A stretch of DNA of 64,000 bases from Fictibacillus terranigra (GCF_030412265.1 NZ_JAUHLN010000007.1:24068-88067), one strand, 5' to 3'. Numbered from the stretch's first letter, positions 45,587 through 55,633 are shown. The notes: generated by a model from the sequence alone, not told the origin. Made by a program: numbers and translations.

Positions 45587-48500
45587 ATGAGGAAGTCTCC
45601 GTATTTTAAACGGGCTCCGCGGTTAAAGCTCGCGATGCCTTCAGGAAGGATGGTCGTTCACCGTCCAAAAGCGGAACCGGCCGAGCCGAAATTTTCATTC
45701 GAATCGATGATCATTCCGATCTTTCTGACGCTCGCAACGGTCGGGATCATGTACTATATCTCGAAAACGATGTACAACAGTGCGAGCTATGCCATGTTTA
45801 TGATGGCGATGAGCATACCGATGCTCGGCTCCTATATTGCAACGATCATTATTTTTTTCAAAAAGAAGAAAACCTACAAGCTTGAAGTGGAGCAGATGCA
45901 CAACGAGTATTACGCACAGATCAAGAAGCATCATGGTGAAATCGAGGATCTGAAGAACAGACAGGCTCGTTTTCTCCGGGAAAAAGATCCGAATCCGCAG
46001 GACTGTGTACGGAGAATTGCGGACAGAAAGAGTTCGTTATGGGAGCGCGCCTATAATTCTGAGGACTTTATGGACTTGAGGCTCGGCCTCGGTACCCGTC
46101 CGTTTCAGATGGAGATCGAGGTGCCGGCGCAGGATGGCTATGATGTGAATCCGCTTATCGCGGAAGCACAAAAGCTGCAGACGGAATACCGCGAGCTGCA
46201 GAATGTCCCGGTTTCAATTCCGCTGCAGGAAAAGCGTGTGGTGGGACTGGTCGGGGAGCGCGCGGATATCCTGGAGATGGCCCGCGTACTCGCTCTTCAG
46301 CTGGTCACCCACCAATCTCCTGAAGAGGTGAAACTGGTCAGCGCCTATCCTGAAAGCGAGAGCGAACAATGGAGCTGGATGAAATGGCTACCTCACGTGT
46401 GGGATGAGGACCGGGAAAGACGGTATGTTGCTGAAGGGAAGCTGATGACACAGAAGCTGTTTGAAAGGCTGTACAGCACCCTTAACATCAGAAAGCTTGA
46501 AAATGACGGGAAAAACCGTGATGTTGTTCATATCCCTGAATATGTGTTCTTTCTGCCAAGCCTTTCTCTGCTGGAGGATGATTCCCTCCTGCCGCTCATT
46601 TTGAAAAAAGGGGATACGATCGGCGCGTGTGCCATCCTGCTTGCTCCGACGAAAGAAGCGCTTCCGATGGAGTGTGAACTGATCGTTGAAGTGAGAGACG
46701 GTGTCGCTCAATTGTATGAGACGTTCTCCAATGATGAGGATGAAGTGGTGTACTTTACAGGTTCGGAAAAAATTGCGATCGACCACTTTACGCTGACCGA
46801 GGCAAAAACGATGTCGCGTATGATTGCACCGCTAAGGGTAAAGCAGTCCTCTGCAGGCGTTATCCCGAAAGTGCTGCCGTTCCTGGATATGTACGGTGTG
46901 AAAAAGGTAGAAGAATTGGATGTAGCGGCAAAGTGGAAACAGAACCGCTATCCTTCTACGCTTCCTGTAGCGATCGGAGTCAGGGAAGGCGGCAAGCCAG
47001 TCTATTTGAACATCCACGATAAGATTGAAAAGAAAGGCCATGGCCCGCATGGTCTGATGGCGGGTACGACCGGTTCAGGAAAAAGTGAGGTCATCCAGTC
47101 GATGATTCTTTCTCTTGCCGCAACGTACCACCCGCATGACATGGCATTTATGCTGATCGATTATAAGGGCGGCGGAATGTCCAATACGTTCCAGGGGCTG
47201 CCGCATGTCGTGGCGACCATTACAAACCTCGAAGACCCCAACCTGATCAGCCGGGCGAAGGTGTCGCTTCGCGCGGAGCTGGAAAGGCGTCAGAAGCTGT
47301 TTAACCGGGCGGGCAACATTCAGCATATCGATGAGTACTTCAGGTCCGAATGGAAGACGAAAGAACCGCTGCCTCACTTGTTCATCATCATCGATGAGTT
47401 TGCCCAGCTGAAAAAAGATCAGCCGGAATTCATGGATGAACTGATTTCGATCGCCGCGATCGGGCGTACGCTTGGCGTCCATCTTCTGCTCGCCACTCAA
47501 AAGCCGGCAGGGGTAGTGGATGAAAAGATCTGGAGCAACTCCCGCTTTCGTATCTGTCTTCGTGTTCAGGACGATAACGACAGCCGTGAAATGATCAAGA
47601 TTCCAAACGCCTCAAGCATCAATATTCCGGGACGGGCCTACTTCCAGGTCGGCAACAACGAGGTGCTGGAGTATTTCCAGTCCGCCTGGAGCGGGGCCGG
47701 GTACCACCCTGAGAACGAAGAAGACGCCAATGTGGCCACCATTTCCGAAGTGAAGCTCGATGGATCGGATGAGGTGCAGAAAAAAATCAAGACAGAGGGC
47801 AAGACAGCAGAAAAGCAGATTCAAGTTCTTATCCGCCATATGAAAGAGGAAGCGGAGAAGAACGATGTTCATCCTTTGCCGGGGCCTTGGCTTCAGCCGC
47901 TGCCTGAAAGCCTGCCAATCTCAGAATTGATCGAAACCGAGCAGTGGGATTCCACTGCGTGGGAACCAGGCGATACATGGATGGAGCCGACGGTCGGCAT
48001 CATTGATGATGTAGGCAATCAGGATCAATATCCATTGAAGATCGATCTGAAGGAAGGCCACCTGTTGGCGTTCGGCATGCCTGGAACCGGTAAGACCACG
48101 TTCCTGCAGTCCACGCTGCTTTCCCTGTTCTATCAGCACGGTCCGCATGACCTGTATGCGTATATTGTGGACTTTAGCCGCCAGCTGAAAGACTTTTCCC
48201 GTTTTCCGCAGGTGGGCGGTGTCGTGTATGAAGAAGATACCGAAAAAATGCAGCGTTTGTTCCGTTATTTCCTGAAAGAACTCGCGAAGAGGAAAGAGCT
48301 TTTCTCCAATGAGGGAGTGAGCTCGCTCGAATCCTACCGCAGCATCACGAAGAAATCGCTGCCTGTTCTTCTGCTCGTCATTGATGGATATCACCGGTTC
48401 CGGTCGACGTTTGAATTTGAAAACGAGAAACTGGAGACCATCCTCCGGGAGGGTGCGACATACGGGATTCTTACGTTCGCCACGGCAAATCAGACGAACG

Positions 48501-49663
48501 ACATGTACGAGCGCTATAGAAGCAACTTTGCTTCCATGGTCTCTTTTGAACTGGCTGACCATACCGATTACTACTATGCTGTCGGGCGTCCAAATTTTAC
48601 TGCGACCAACTTGCCGGAAGGCCGCGGATTTGTGAAGGGGCATAACCCGCCTCATATTTTTCAGGCCATGCTTCCCTACAACGGGGGAAGCGAGGTTGAA
48701 AAAGTATCCTTTATCCGTGAGATTTCTGGAAAAATGGCGGATGCGGCGCAATGTGAACGGGCAAAACCAATCCAGATGCTTCCGCGTGAAATTTCCTTGA
48801 ATCAGCTGCTGGGCGAGTTTCCTCCGGCTGAAACGGGATTATTGCCATACGGGATTGACGTGGAAGACCTGGACATCCAGTCACTCGATCTGGATGATGC
48901 CGACCATGTGTTTGTTACCGGACGTGTGGAATCCGGCAAAACGTCACTCCTTCAAACCTTTGCTTTATCCCTGATGTACCAGTATCCGGCTGATCAGCTC
49001 GATCTGTATATAGTTGAGATGGAACCTCAGTCCAAAGGGATTATGAGCATGGCAGGTTTTCCGCATGTGAAGGGATACGCAGCCGACTTTATGCAGGCAA
49101 AAGAGCTGTTTAACGAGATTGCTGCCAAGATGGACGAAAGAAAAAGCGATAGCCTTTCCTTTGGATGGGGAAGCGGGCAGGATGAGAACTCCTATCCGCC
49201 TGTTGTCATCATGATCGATGATGCGGAAAACTTTATGCAGCAGATGAATATGGATTTCGAGATCAAAGACCAGCTCGAAAAGCTCACAAGAGAAGCCCGC
49301 CAGAAGAACATTCATTTTATGCTGGCAGGTTCAATCACCAGCATGAACAGCTACATGCATGATAACTGGTTCATGAACATCAAGAAGAAGTTTGCCGGAT
49401 TTCTGCTTGGCTCGACGTTGAGCAATGATCTGTATTTCTTTAATATGCGCCTGCCTCATTCAGAAACGGATAAAGAGCTTCTGCCAGGAGATGGTTATAT
49501 CATTAAAGGCAAATATACGAAGATTAAAGCTGCGCTTCCTTTCATTACGCTGGAGGAGCGCAACGAATGGGAGACTTTGGTCCGTGAAAAGCACCATGTT
49601 TTAGAAACGCAACTGCCAAGAAATAGGTACATTGTTACTAATCACGCTAGGAAGAAAGGATGA
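45587..49663 (+). CDS. essC: EssC/YukBA-type FtsK/SpoIIIE ATPase, T7SS motor
   Basis: This 1358-residue motor protein has two membrane helices (about residues 41-59 and 68-91), then three FtsK/SpoIIIE ATPase domains. Walker A motifs are GTTGSGKSE (about 493), GMPGTGKTT (about 830) and GRVESGKTS (about 1111). Walker B is IIIDEFAQ in domain 1, degenerate VIDGYH in domain 2, and MIDDAEN in domain 3. The two N-terminal FHA domains of the usual EssC are absent: only about 40 residues precede the first helix. EssC drives export of WXG100 proteins. The gene starts 12 bases after the YukD-like gene. Confidence 0.93.
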   Translation: MRKSPYFKRAPRLKLAMPSGRMVVHRPKAEPAEPKFSFESMIIPIFLTLATVGIMYYISKTMYNSASYAMFMMAMSIPMLGSYIATIIIFFKKKKTYKLEVEQMHNEYYAQIKKHHGEIEDLKNRQARFLREKDPNPQDCVRRIADRKSSLWERAYNSEDFMDLRLGLGTRPFQMEIEVPAQDGYDVNPLIAEAQKLQTEYRELQNVPVSIPLQEKRVVGLVGERADILEMARVLALQLVTHQSPEEVKLVSAYPESESEQWSWMKWLPHVWDEDRERRYVAEGKLMTQKLFERLYSTLNIRKLENDGKNRDVVHIPEYVFFLPSLSLLEDDSLLPLILKKGDTIGACAILLAPTKEALPMECELIVEVRDGVAQLYETFSNDEDEVVYFTGSEKIAIDHFTLTEAKTMSRMIAPLRVKQSSAGVIPKVLPFLDMYGVKKVEELDVAAKWKQNRYPSTLPVAIGVREGGKPVYLNIHDKIEKKGHGPHGLMAGTTGSGKSEVIQSMILSLAATYHPHDMAFMLIDYKGGGMSNTFQGLPHVVATITNLEDPNLISRAKVSLRAELERRQKLFNRAGNIQHIDEYFRSEWKTKEPLPHLFIIIDEFAQLKKDQPEFMDELISIAAIGRTLGVHLLLATQKPAGVVDEKIWSNSRFRICLRVQDDNDSREMIKIPNASSINIPGRAYFQVGNNEVLEYFQSAWSGAGYHPENEEDANVATISEVKLDGSDEVQKKIKTEGKTAEKQIQVLIRHMKEEAEKNDVHPLPGPWLQPLPESLPISELIETEQWDSTAWEPGDTWMEPTVGIIDDVGNQDQYPLKIDLKEGHLLAFGMPGTGKTTFLQSTLLSLFYQHGPHDLYAYIVDFSRQLKDFSRFPQVGGVVYEEDTEKMQRLFRYFLKELAKRKELFSNEGVSSLESYRSITKKSLPVLLLVIDGYHRFRSTFEFENEKLETILREGATYGILTFATANQTNDMYERYRSNFASMVSFELADHTDYYYAVGRPNFTATNLPEGRGFVKGHNPPHIFQAMLPYNGGSEVEKVSFIREISGKMADAAQCERAKPIQMLPREISLNQLLGEFPPAETGLLPYGIDVEDLDIQSLDLDDADHVFVTGRVESGKTSLLQTFALSLMYQYPADQLDLYIVEMEPQSKGIMSMAGFPHVKGYAADFMQAKELFNEIAAKMDERKSDSLSFGWGSGQDENSYPPVVIMIDDAENFMQQMNMDFEIKDQLEKLTREARQKNIHFMLAGSITSMNSYMHDNWFMNIKKKFAGFLLGSTLSNDLYFFNMRLPHSETDKELLPGDGYIIKGKYTKIKAALPFITLEERNEWETLVREKHHVLETQLPRNRYIVTNHARKKG

Positions 49664-49744
49664 AAATGGATTTAGCAGCTTCCTAACCGGGTAAATGTAT
49701 TGTATATTTGCCTCATAATGGAAAAAAGGGAGATGAATTGAAAA

Positions 49745-50017
49745 ATGTCAGTAAGAATTCTCGTTACACCAGAAGAACTAGAAGGAATTGCATCCAAATT
49801 CAATACGGGGGCGCATGACAGCCGCAGTCAAACACAGCAGCTTGAGCAAGCACTTCGTTCTCTTGAAGGAAAATGGGACGGGGCTACAAAGAAACGCTTC
49901 TTTGATCAGTTCGAGCAGTCTAAAAGACATATGGAAGCCTATGTACAATTGCTAGAGAACATCGACAAAGAACTCAGACAGATCGCAACACGTTTCCGCA
50001 CTGTCGACGCACAATAA
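49745..50017 (+). CDS. esxA: WXG100 protein (EsxA/YukE-like), T7SS substrate
   Basis: This 90-residue helical hairpin protein has the central W-x-G turn KWDG (W44, G46). It begins with VRILVTPEELEGIASKF, the usual opening of YukE-like proteins. WXG100 dimers are the signature substrates and co-factors of type VII secretion. It follows essC by 81 bases and is closed by a terminator at 50045, so it ends the first transcription unit. Confidence 0.92.
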   Translation: MSVRILVTPEELEGIASKFNTGAHDSRSQTQQLEQALRSLEGKWDGATKKRFFDQFEQSKRHMEAYVQLLENIDKELRQIATRFRTVDAQ

Positions 50018-50044
50018 GGAATCCATTAAATTCAAGCGAACCAG

Positions 50045-50082
50045 AAAGACTAGTCAAATTCCTTGGCTGGTCTTTTGTTTTG
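50045..50082 (+). terminator. Terminator after esxA
   Basis: AAAGACTAGTCA (50045-50056) pairs with TGGCTGGTCTTT (50064-50075) with two G:U pairs, then TTGTTTT. The remaining 50083-50300 contains the upstream region of the kinase gene, with no clear box pair. Confidence 0.75.
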
Positions 50083-50300
50083 GGAGTTCCCTTTTTAGTG
50101 CGTATACTCGCTTCTGCTGTGCCGCTTTTTTTTAAAAGGATGCATTGAGCGGATGGTGCTAGTACGTTAAGATAAGAATAGATTGCATTTTTTGTCAAAT
50201 CTATCTTGTAAAAATATTACATAATGTACTAGGTTTATGGTTTAATATTGTCGGAAAAAGAGAATGTATGATATTGGCAATTGTATAGCCGAAAGGTTGC

Positions 50301-52967
50301 ATGGATAGGGGTTTTAGCATTATGAGTTTTCAGCCAGAAGCCGGAGAAAGCATACGCCTGTTTAAAAGGAGATATACGTTTCCTAAGCACCCTGCTGTAC
50401 AGGGGATTGATATCCCGTACGGGCAGGAGGGACGGCAGGGGACTGTCTACCAGATTAAAGAGGACAACACGAGAAACAAAGCCGCACTGAAGGTGTTCAG
50501 GGAAAGGTTCAAGAACAAAAATCAGGTCAAGCTTTCTGAACAGCTGAAGAACTATTCTTCGTTCTATGGTCTCTCTGCCTGCCTGCGCTCTGTCATTGAG
50601 GAAGGTGAGCATGCAAGGCTCATCGGGCAGTTTGATGATCTGGAGTATTCTCTGATCATGCCGTGGATCGATGGTCCTACATGGGCCGATATCCTGATGG
50701 AAGAACAGGCACTTTCAAAAGAAACCTGCCTCCGCATCTCCTGCATGCTGTCTTTCCTTCTGAAGGAGTTGGAAGAAGCGGGCATCGCCCACTGCGACCT
50801 CTCTTCAAGCAATGTGATCCTTCCGTTTTTGCAAGAGAAGGCGAGGCCTGTTTTCGCCGACATTGAACTGATCGATATTGAAGAGCTTTGTGCACCTGAA
50901 CTGAGTGAACCGAAAGCACTGCCGGGCGGATCACCTGGCTATGCAGCAAACTATGTCAAGGACGGTGTCTGGTCAAAAGATGCCGACCGTTTTGCAGGGG
51001 CTGTGCTCCTGGCAGAGATGGCCTCCTGGCATCAGGAAGACGTCCGCAGGCTTAAGGGGGATGACTTCAGCTATTTTGATACTGATGAGATGCAAAACGA
51101 AACGGAACGGTACAAGACATTGCTTGTTGCTCTTGAGGAAACGCTTGGTGAACAAGCAGTACAGCTGTTTAAACAGGTGTGGAAAAGCAAGCGGCTTGAC
51201 GATTGCCCGTCTTTTTCCGAATGGTTTGCCCTTTTTCCTGAGCATGTAAGAAATTTTGTCAGCGCTAGCCATGAGAAGTATATGGCGTCCAAGAAACCGT
51301 CTGTTCCGCTCGGCGCGGTAAGTCTTGATACACTGCTCCACATTGCGGCTGCTTTTGAAGGGCTGGGCAACAAAAAAGCCGCACACAGTGAGTATCAATT
51401 CATCATGAATCATTTTCCGGAACAGAAAGCCGTTGTGGAGGAGCTGCAGATGCTGCTGAATGAGGACGAAGAGAATACTCGTCCCGAGCTGAATCTGAAT
51501 CCTGCCCATTATCTCGAAGCTGCCCAGCATTTTGAGAAGCTCCAGGATTGGAATACCGCACTTATCTTTTATACCCGCTGTACACAGCTTCCTTCGGTTG
51601 ATTTTACAACCAAAGAAGAGCTGTCCATCATTATTGAGGAGCTCCAAAATCAAGTAAGAGCGGAAGCGGAACAGCAATCCACAGCAGAAAAACTCAAGCA
51701 GATCGCGGAAGAACGGGAAAAAGCAACAGCCGCCGCACTTGCAGAGCCGCTCGAGGCAAGAAAGGCCGAGCGTCCGAAATTCAACATTCAGCAGTTCTTT
51801 CTGCGGCATTGGAAATGGATGATCGGAACGGCGGCCGCCGTCTGCCTCGGTATCGGCCTTTATTATATGTACCAGGCTTCTCAAGAGAAAAAGTGGCACG
51901 ATTACATAAAGCAAGGAACAGAAGCCTTTTCACAGCGGAGGTACAGTGAGGCTCAACAGTACATCCAACAAGCGATTGATAAGAAGCCGACGGAAGACCT
52001 ATACACGAAGATGGCGACGATTTACATCAGCCAGGGGCAAAATCAGCAGGCCATCCAATACCTTAGTGATTTGAAATTTAAAAAAGAGATATCTCCTAAA
52101 AACGCGGAAGCGAACTATCTCATGGGACGGGCCTATTTTATAGATAAAAACTATGGCGAAGCTATTCCTTATTATGCAGCCGCGTATAAGGACAAAAAGA
52201 ATAAGTACTACCAGGATACCATTAGGGATCTCGTCATCAGCTATGCCTCCATCAACCAGTTAAAAAAGGCCAACACTCTGGTTGAGCAGCTGCAAGGCAA
52301 GGATAACAAATCGAAAGCCTTTATCGCGTATTTAAAAGGGGATCTATACAGCAGACAAGGGAAAGGTACGGAAGCTGTTGATTCGTTTGAGGAGTCCGTC
52401 GATCTTGATCCGGCCAATAAAAAATATATAAAGAAATTGGTTGAGGCGTATATCAACAACAATAAAACCAATCAAACGGACGACTCCATGAAGACCAAAA
52501 CATATGAGAACGCCATCTCGTTAGCGAACGGACTGCTGCGTGAAGATTATACGAATATCGATTATTTAAATCTGACCGGCCAGCTTTACTATGAATATGG
52601 ATTGTTTGCTGAAGGTAAAAAGCAAAAGGCAAAAAGCCAGAATTTATATAAAGAAGCTTTGAATGCCTACAATCAGGTTACTGAATTAGGAATTCAAGAA
52701 AGAAACACGATGCTGAATACCGGGATTTTATATGAAAAAGTCGGAGATAAGTCAAAAGCTGAAGCGACGTATAAAAAAGTGATTAAGCTAAATCCAATCT
52801 ACGGACATGCCTATTTTGTCTATGGAATGTTCCAGATCAAAGAAAAAAATTACAAAAAGGCTTTGCCGCTTCTTAAAAAGGTCATCCAGATCAATGAAGA
52901 CCCTACCGATGTGAATCTGGCAAAAGAACGAATTAAAGAAATGAAAGTGAAGAAGGTTTTGATTTAG
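50301..52967 (+). CDS. Kinase-TM-TPR protein of the T7SS locus
   Basis: This is an 888-residue single-span membrane protein. The N-terminal domain is kinase-like with conserved positions kept: Lys64 in AALKVF, HCDLSSSNV (D166, N171), ADIEL in place of DFG (D187), and GSPGYAAN as activation-segment end. The following part (about 330-480) looks TPR-like. A helix at about 503-526 crosses the membrane, followed by roughly six TPR units (for example NAEANYLMGRAYFIDKNYGE). The topology, cytoplasmic kinase fold then one helix then an outside domain, is that of EssB/YukC, but EssB is a pseudokinase without TPRs. Partner of the PP2C gene; the substrate is unknown. ATG 50301 behind GAAAGG; ATG 50322 is an alternative. 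Confidence 0.82.
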   Translation: MDRGFSIMSFQPEAGESIRLFKRRYTFPKHPAVQGIDIPYGQEGRQGTVYQIKEDNTRNKAALKVFRERFKNKNQVKLSEQLKNYSSFYGLSACLRSVIEEGEHARLIGQFDDLEYSLIMPWIDGPTWADILMEEQALSKETCLRISCMLSFLLKELEEAGIAHCDLSSSNVILPFLQEKARPVFADIELIDIEELCAPELSEPKALPGGSPGYAANYVKDGVWSKDADRFAGAVLLAEMASWHQEDVRRLKGDDFSYFDTDEMQNETERYKTLLVALEETLGEQAVQLFKQVWKSKRLDDCPSFSEWFALFPEHVRNFVSASHEKYMASKKPSVPLGAVSLDTLLHIAAAFEGLGNKKAAHSEYQFIMNHFPEQKAVVEELQMLLNEDEENTRPELNLNPAHYLEAAQHFEKLQDWNTALIFYTRCTQLPSVDFTTKEELSIIIEELQNQVRAEAEQQSTAEKLKQIAEEREKATAAALAEPLEARKAERPKFNIQQFFLRHWKWMIGTAAAVCLGIGLYYMYQASQEKKWHDYIKQGTEAFSQRRYSEAQQYIQQAIDKKPTEDLYTKMATIYISQGQNQQAIQYLSDLKFKKEISPKNAEANYLMGRAYFIDKNYGEAIPYYAAAYKDKKNKYYQDTIRDLVISYASINQLKKANTLVEQLQGKDNKSKAFIAYLKGDLYSRQGKGTEAVDSFEESVDLDPANKKYIKKLVEAYINNNKTNQTDDSMKTKTYENAISLANGLLREDYTNIDYLNLTGQLYYEYGLFAEGKKQKAKSQNLYKEALNAYNQVTELGIQERNTMLNTGILYEKVGDKSKAEATYKKVIKLNPIYGHAYFVYGMFQIKEKNYKKALPLLKKVIQINEDPTDVNLAKERIKEMKVKKVLI

Positions 52968-52979
52968 GGAGGGACAACA

Positions 52980-55628
52980 ATGGCAGAAAAGGAAAATGAC
53001 AGTTTTTTCAGCCCGAAAGCCAAAAAGGTGATGCTGACATCCTCTGCGGCTTTGCTTGTGGCACTTGCCGGTACAGGAACGTATTATTGGCAAAACAAGG
53101 ATGCTTCGACAGCTATCAGTTCTGATGTAGCCGGTAAGCCAAAAGAAACAGGCAAGTCAAACAAAGACATCCGGCTAAACACCGATGATAACCAAGTCAA
53201 GGATGACCGGGATAACAAACCGGATAGTAAAAATGGAGAATTAACTTCCAACAGCAATAACAGCGATGGCTTTGCACTCAGTGATGACACCGGGAATCCC
53301 GTATATTTGGTGGATGCATCAGATCCAAAAAACCCGATTGCACAGTTGGTTGTGGACTCCGATAAAGTGGTGATCCCAACTCCGGAACCGGAATTTCCAA
53401 CCACACCTGTAATTACCCCGCCGCCGACTGAAGGTGATGTTGGGTTTCCGCCGGTCATTGATCCAGGCACAGATCCAGGCACAGACCCCGGAACAGGTCC
53501 AGGCACAGACCCCGGCACAAACCCAGGCACAGATCCCGGCACAGACCCAGGCACAGACCCCGGAACAGGTCCAGGCACAGATCCAGGCACGGATCCAGGA
53601 AACCCAGGTGATCCGGGCGGAGAAGACCCCGGCAGCCAGTTCCCGGATGTAGCGCTTGTCGTTCCGGAATCCTTATACGAGCGTTTAGACAGCTACAGCG
53701 GCAACAATGACTTTTACAATGTCATGTACTACGGGCAAAAAGAAATCAAGCCTGACAGTGAAAAATATGAGGACTTAATCAAGATGGTTGTGGATGCTGC
53801 GGCAGATGCAAAGACCAAAGCCTATCAGGGTCAAATGATGACGCCTGAAAGCATGGCCAACCTTCAGAGGATCACTTCTCTTGGATTTGAAAATGAAGAG
53901 CTGAAAAAACTTCAGGATGAAATCAGAGCAGATCTTTATTCGAAATTCGCAGAGCAGGAAATTGCCATTTACCTCACTAAGCCTGCGGATCCTGAAAATC
54001 CTGATGACGGAAACGGAAACCAGCCGCTTGATGCTGAGAAAGCGCAGCAAGTGCTTTATTACATCGGAAAATACAATGATCAGCATCCTGCGAAGGATTT
54101 GAATCCAAATGAATACAGTGAAGCCGACCGTTTCGTGATGGAAGCAGCACAGCAGGAACAAGCAACCAACATCGCGGCTGCTTTGAATAAATATCAGATG
54201 CTTGCACAATATTCTCCTGCTTTTGGCCAAAGCGCTAAAGATTTGAAGGCCAGTATTTTAGCAAATAAAGTAGAGCAGGAGAGAGCGGAAGCCGGTACAA
54301 GAGAACCGGGACAGTATGAGCCTCTTCCTGAAGGCAAAGAACTGGAAACTCTCAAAGAGCTGCTGGAACAGAAAAATTACGCCCAGGTCATCGAGCAAGG
54401 CAGTGACCTAGCGAATTCAGATGCAGATTTTCCTTTTGGACAATACAAGAAGGTTGTCGGACAAGCCAGCACGGCGCTGCTTGAAGAAACCAACAGTCTT
54501 GCCAGCGGACCATCTGCTTTTACAACAAATAAAGACAACATTATCCGAAACTATCAAATCTTAACGGAAGAGTCAGGGGTTCCGGATGATGTGGATCAGG
54601 AAGCAGCCAGCCATTTGGATGCGTTCTTCCTGATGCTGCAGGCGATCAAAGCGTCTGATAAAGACTTAAGCGAAGCGGTAATATTGGCTTCTGAGTCTGT
54701 TGATGCATGGGAAGACAATGAAGCTTTCCAAACCGAAGTGAACGGCATTTCAGGCAGGCTTCTCGCTTCTGCAGAACAATACAATCTGGCAGATATGAAG
54801 AAAGAAGAGAGCGTCTACGAATTGCTGAGCACGACGCCTAGAGTAAATGAAGCGGATAAAGCGACTGCCTTCAACCGAAAGAATTCCTTTGCGTATTCAC
54901 GAAAAGCAGCGGACCTTCTTTCAGGCAAAAACTACAATGACGCGATCTTCTATGCGAGTGAATCCAATCAGATGTACAACAAAGGCCAAAACGATGACAC
55001 ACTCAGAAACGCAGCGAGACGTCTTTTTGCCCAAAACGCTTCTGGCGACTTTAACGATCTTCTAAAAGTCTACAGAATGATCGCCAGTGCAACTGGCATG
55101 CCGAAAAATGAAGCAGCGATGGCGGTTGAAAGACAGGAAGCCATTGATAACTTCCAGAAAGGCATGGATGAAAAAGCAGACGGCGACCGTGAGAAAACCG
55201 TGTACTATTTGGACAAAGCCGCAGACAGCGATTGGATGTCTGCTAAAGTCAACGACGAGCTTCAATACCAGGCACAACTGCTGCTAAACCGTGCCAATGA
55301 CCTAAAAGCTGCCGGCAATGAGGGTGATCTTAAAACAGCTGTCAGATACTATAAGACTTTGCTCGTTACTAAGCATGTCAGCAAAGGCACACGTGATGAA
55401 GCAAGAGATGCCATCAACGAACTGAAAAATAATTCATCTTCTATAAGAGAAGGTGCTCCACAAGAAAAACAGATGAAGCGCACTGAGCCTCAAAGAGAAG
55501 AAACGAAACCACAATCTGAGGAAAATGAGGTTAAGGAAGAAACAACGAAAGAGGAAACGCCGCAGCCTGAAGCGCCTCAAACTGAAACAAAACAAAACGA
55601 AACAGCAGAGACATCTGAACAAGTCTAA
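52980..55628 (+). CDS. Membrane-anchored surface protein with DPGT-repeat linker, T7SS locus
   Basis: This 882-residue protein has one N-terminal helix (about residues 15-38, VMLTSSAALLVALAGTGTYY), no signal peptidase site, then a polar stretch, a spacer of 12 xPGT units (about residues 161-208), a long helical domain with TPR-like features (about 225-815), and a low-complexity tail rich in Glu, Gln, Thr and Pro. The spacer probably carries the helical domain away from the membrane towards or through the wall. The start is 12 bases after the kinase gene, so they are co-transcribed. It is not recognisable as EsaA (which has several helices), but could replace its outside domain. Function unknown. 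Confidence 0.75.
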   Translation: MAEKENDSFFSPKAKKVMLTSSAALLVALAGTGTYYWQNKDASTAISSDVAGKPKETGKSNKDIRLNTDDNQVKDDRDNKPDSKNGELTSNSNNSDGFALSDDTGNPVYLVDASDPKNPIAQLVVDSDKVVIPTPEPEFPTTPVITPPPTEGDVGFPPVIDPGTDPGTDPGTGPGTDPGTNPGTDPGTDPGTDPGTGPGTDPGTDPGNPGDPGGEDPGSQFPDVALVVPESLYERLDSYSGNNDFYNVMYYGQKEIKPDSEKYEDLIKMVVDAAADAKTKAYQGQMMTPESMANLQRITSLGFENEELKKLQDEIRADLYSKFAEQEIAIYLTKPADPENPDDGNGNQPLDAEKAQQVLYYIGKYNDQHPAKDLNPNEYSEADRFVMEAAQQEQATNIAAALNKYQMLAQYSPAFGQSAKDLKASILANKVEQERAEAGTREPGQYEPLPEGKELETLKELLEQKNYAQVIEQGSDLANSDADFPFGQYKKVVGQASTALLEETNSLASGPSAFTTNKDNIIRNYQILTEESGVPDDVDQEAASHLDAFFLMLQAIKASDKDLSEAVILASESVDAWEDNEAFQTEVNGISGRLLASAEQYNLADMKKEESVYELLSTTPRVNEADKATAFNRKNSFAYSRKAADLLSGKNYNDAIFYASESNQMYNKGQNDDTLRNAARRLFAQNASGDFNDLLKVYRMIASATGMPKNEAAMAVERQEAIDNFQKGMDEKADGDREKTVYYLDKAADSDWMSAKVNDELQYQAQLLLNRANDLKAAGNEGDLKTAVRYYKTLLVTKHVSKGTRDEARDAINELKNNSSSIREGAPQEKQMKRTEPQREETKPQSEENEVKEETTKEETPQPEAPQTETKQNETAETSEQV
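53460..53603 (+). repeat. In-frame 12-bp tandem repeat (12 units)
   Basis: Twelve copies of a GATCCAGGCACA-like unit encode xPGT (x = Asp, Gly or Asn). Higher-order order is visible: a DPGT-GPGT-DPGT set recurs. A candidate for length variation between strains. Confidence 0.9.
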
Positions 55629-55633
55629 AACCT

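Noticed and set aside
53084..53590. 168-residue minus-strand frame rich in Pro, Gly, Val and Ser
   Set aside because: It is the antisense reading of the 12-bp repeat of the surface protein; no ribosome site or promoter.
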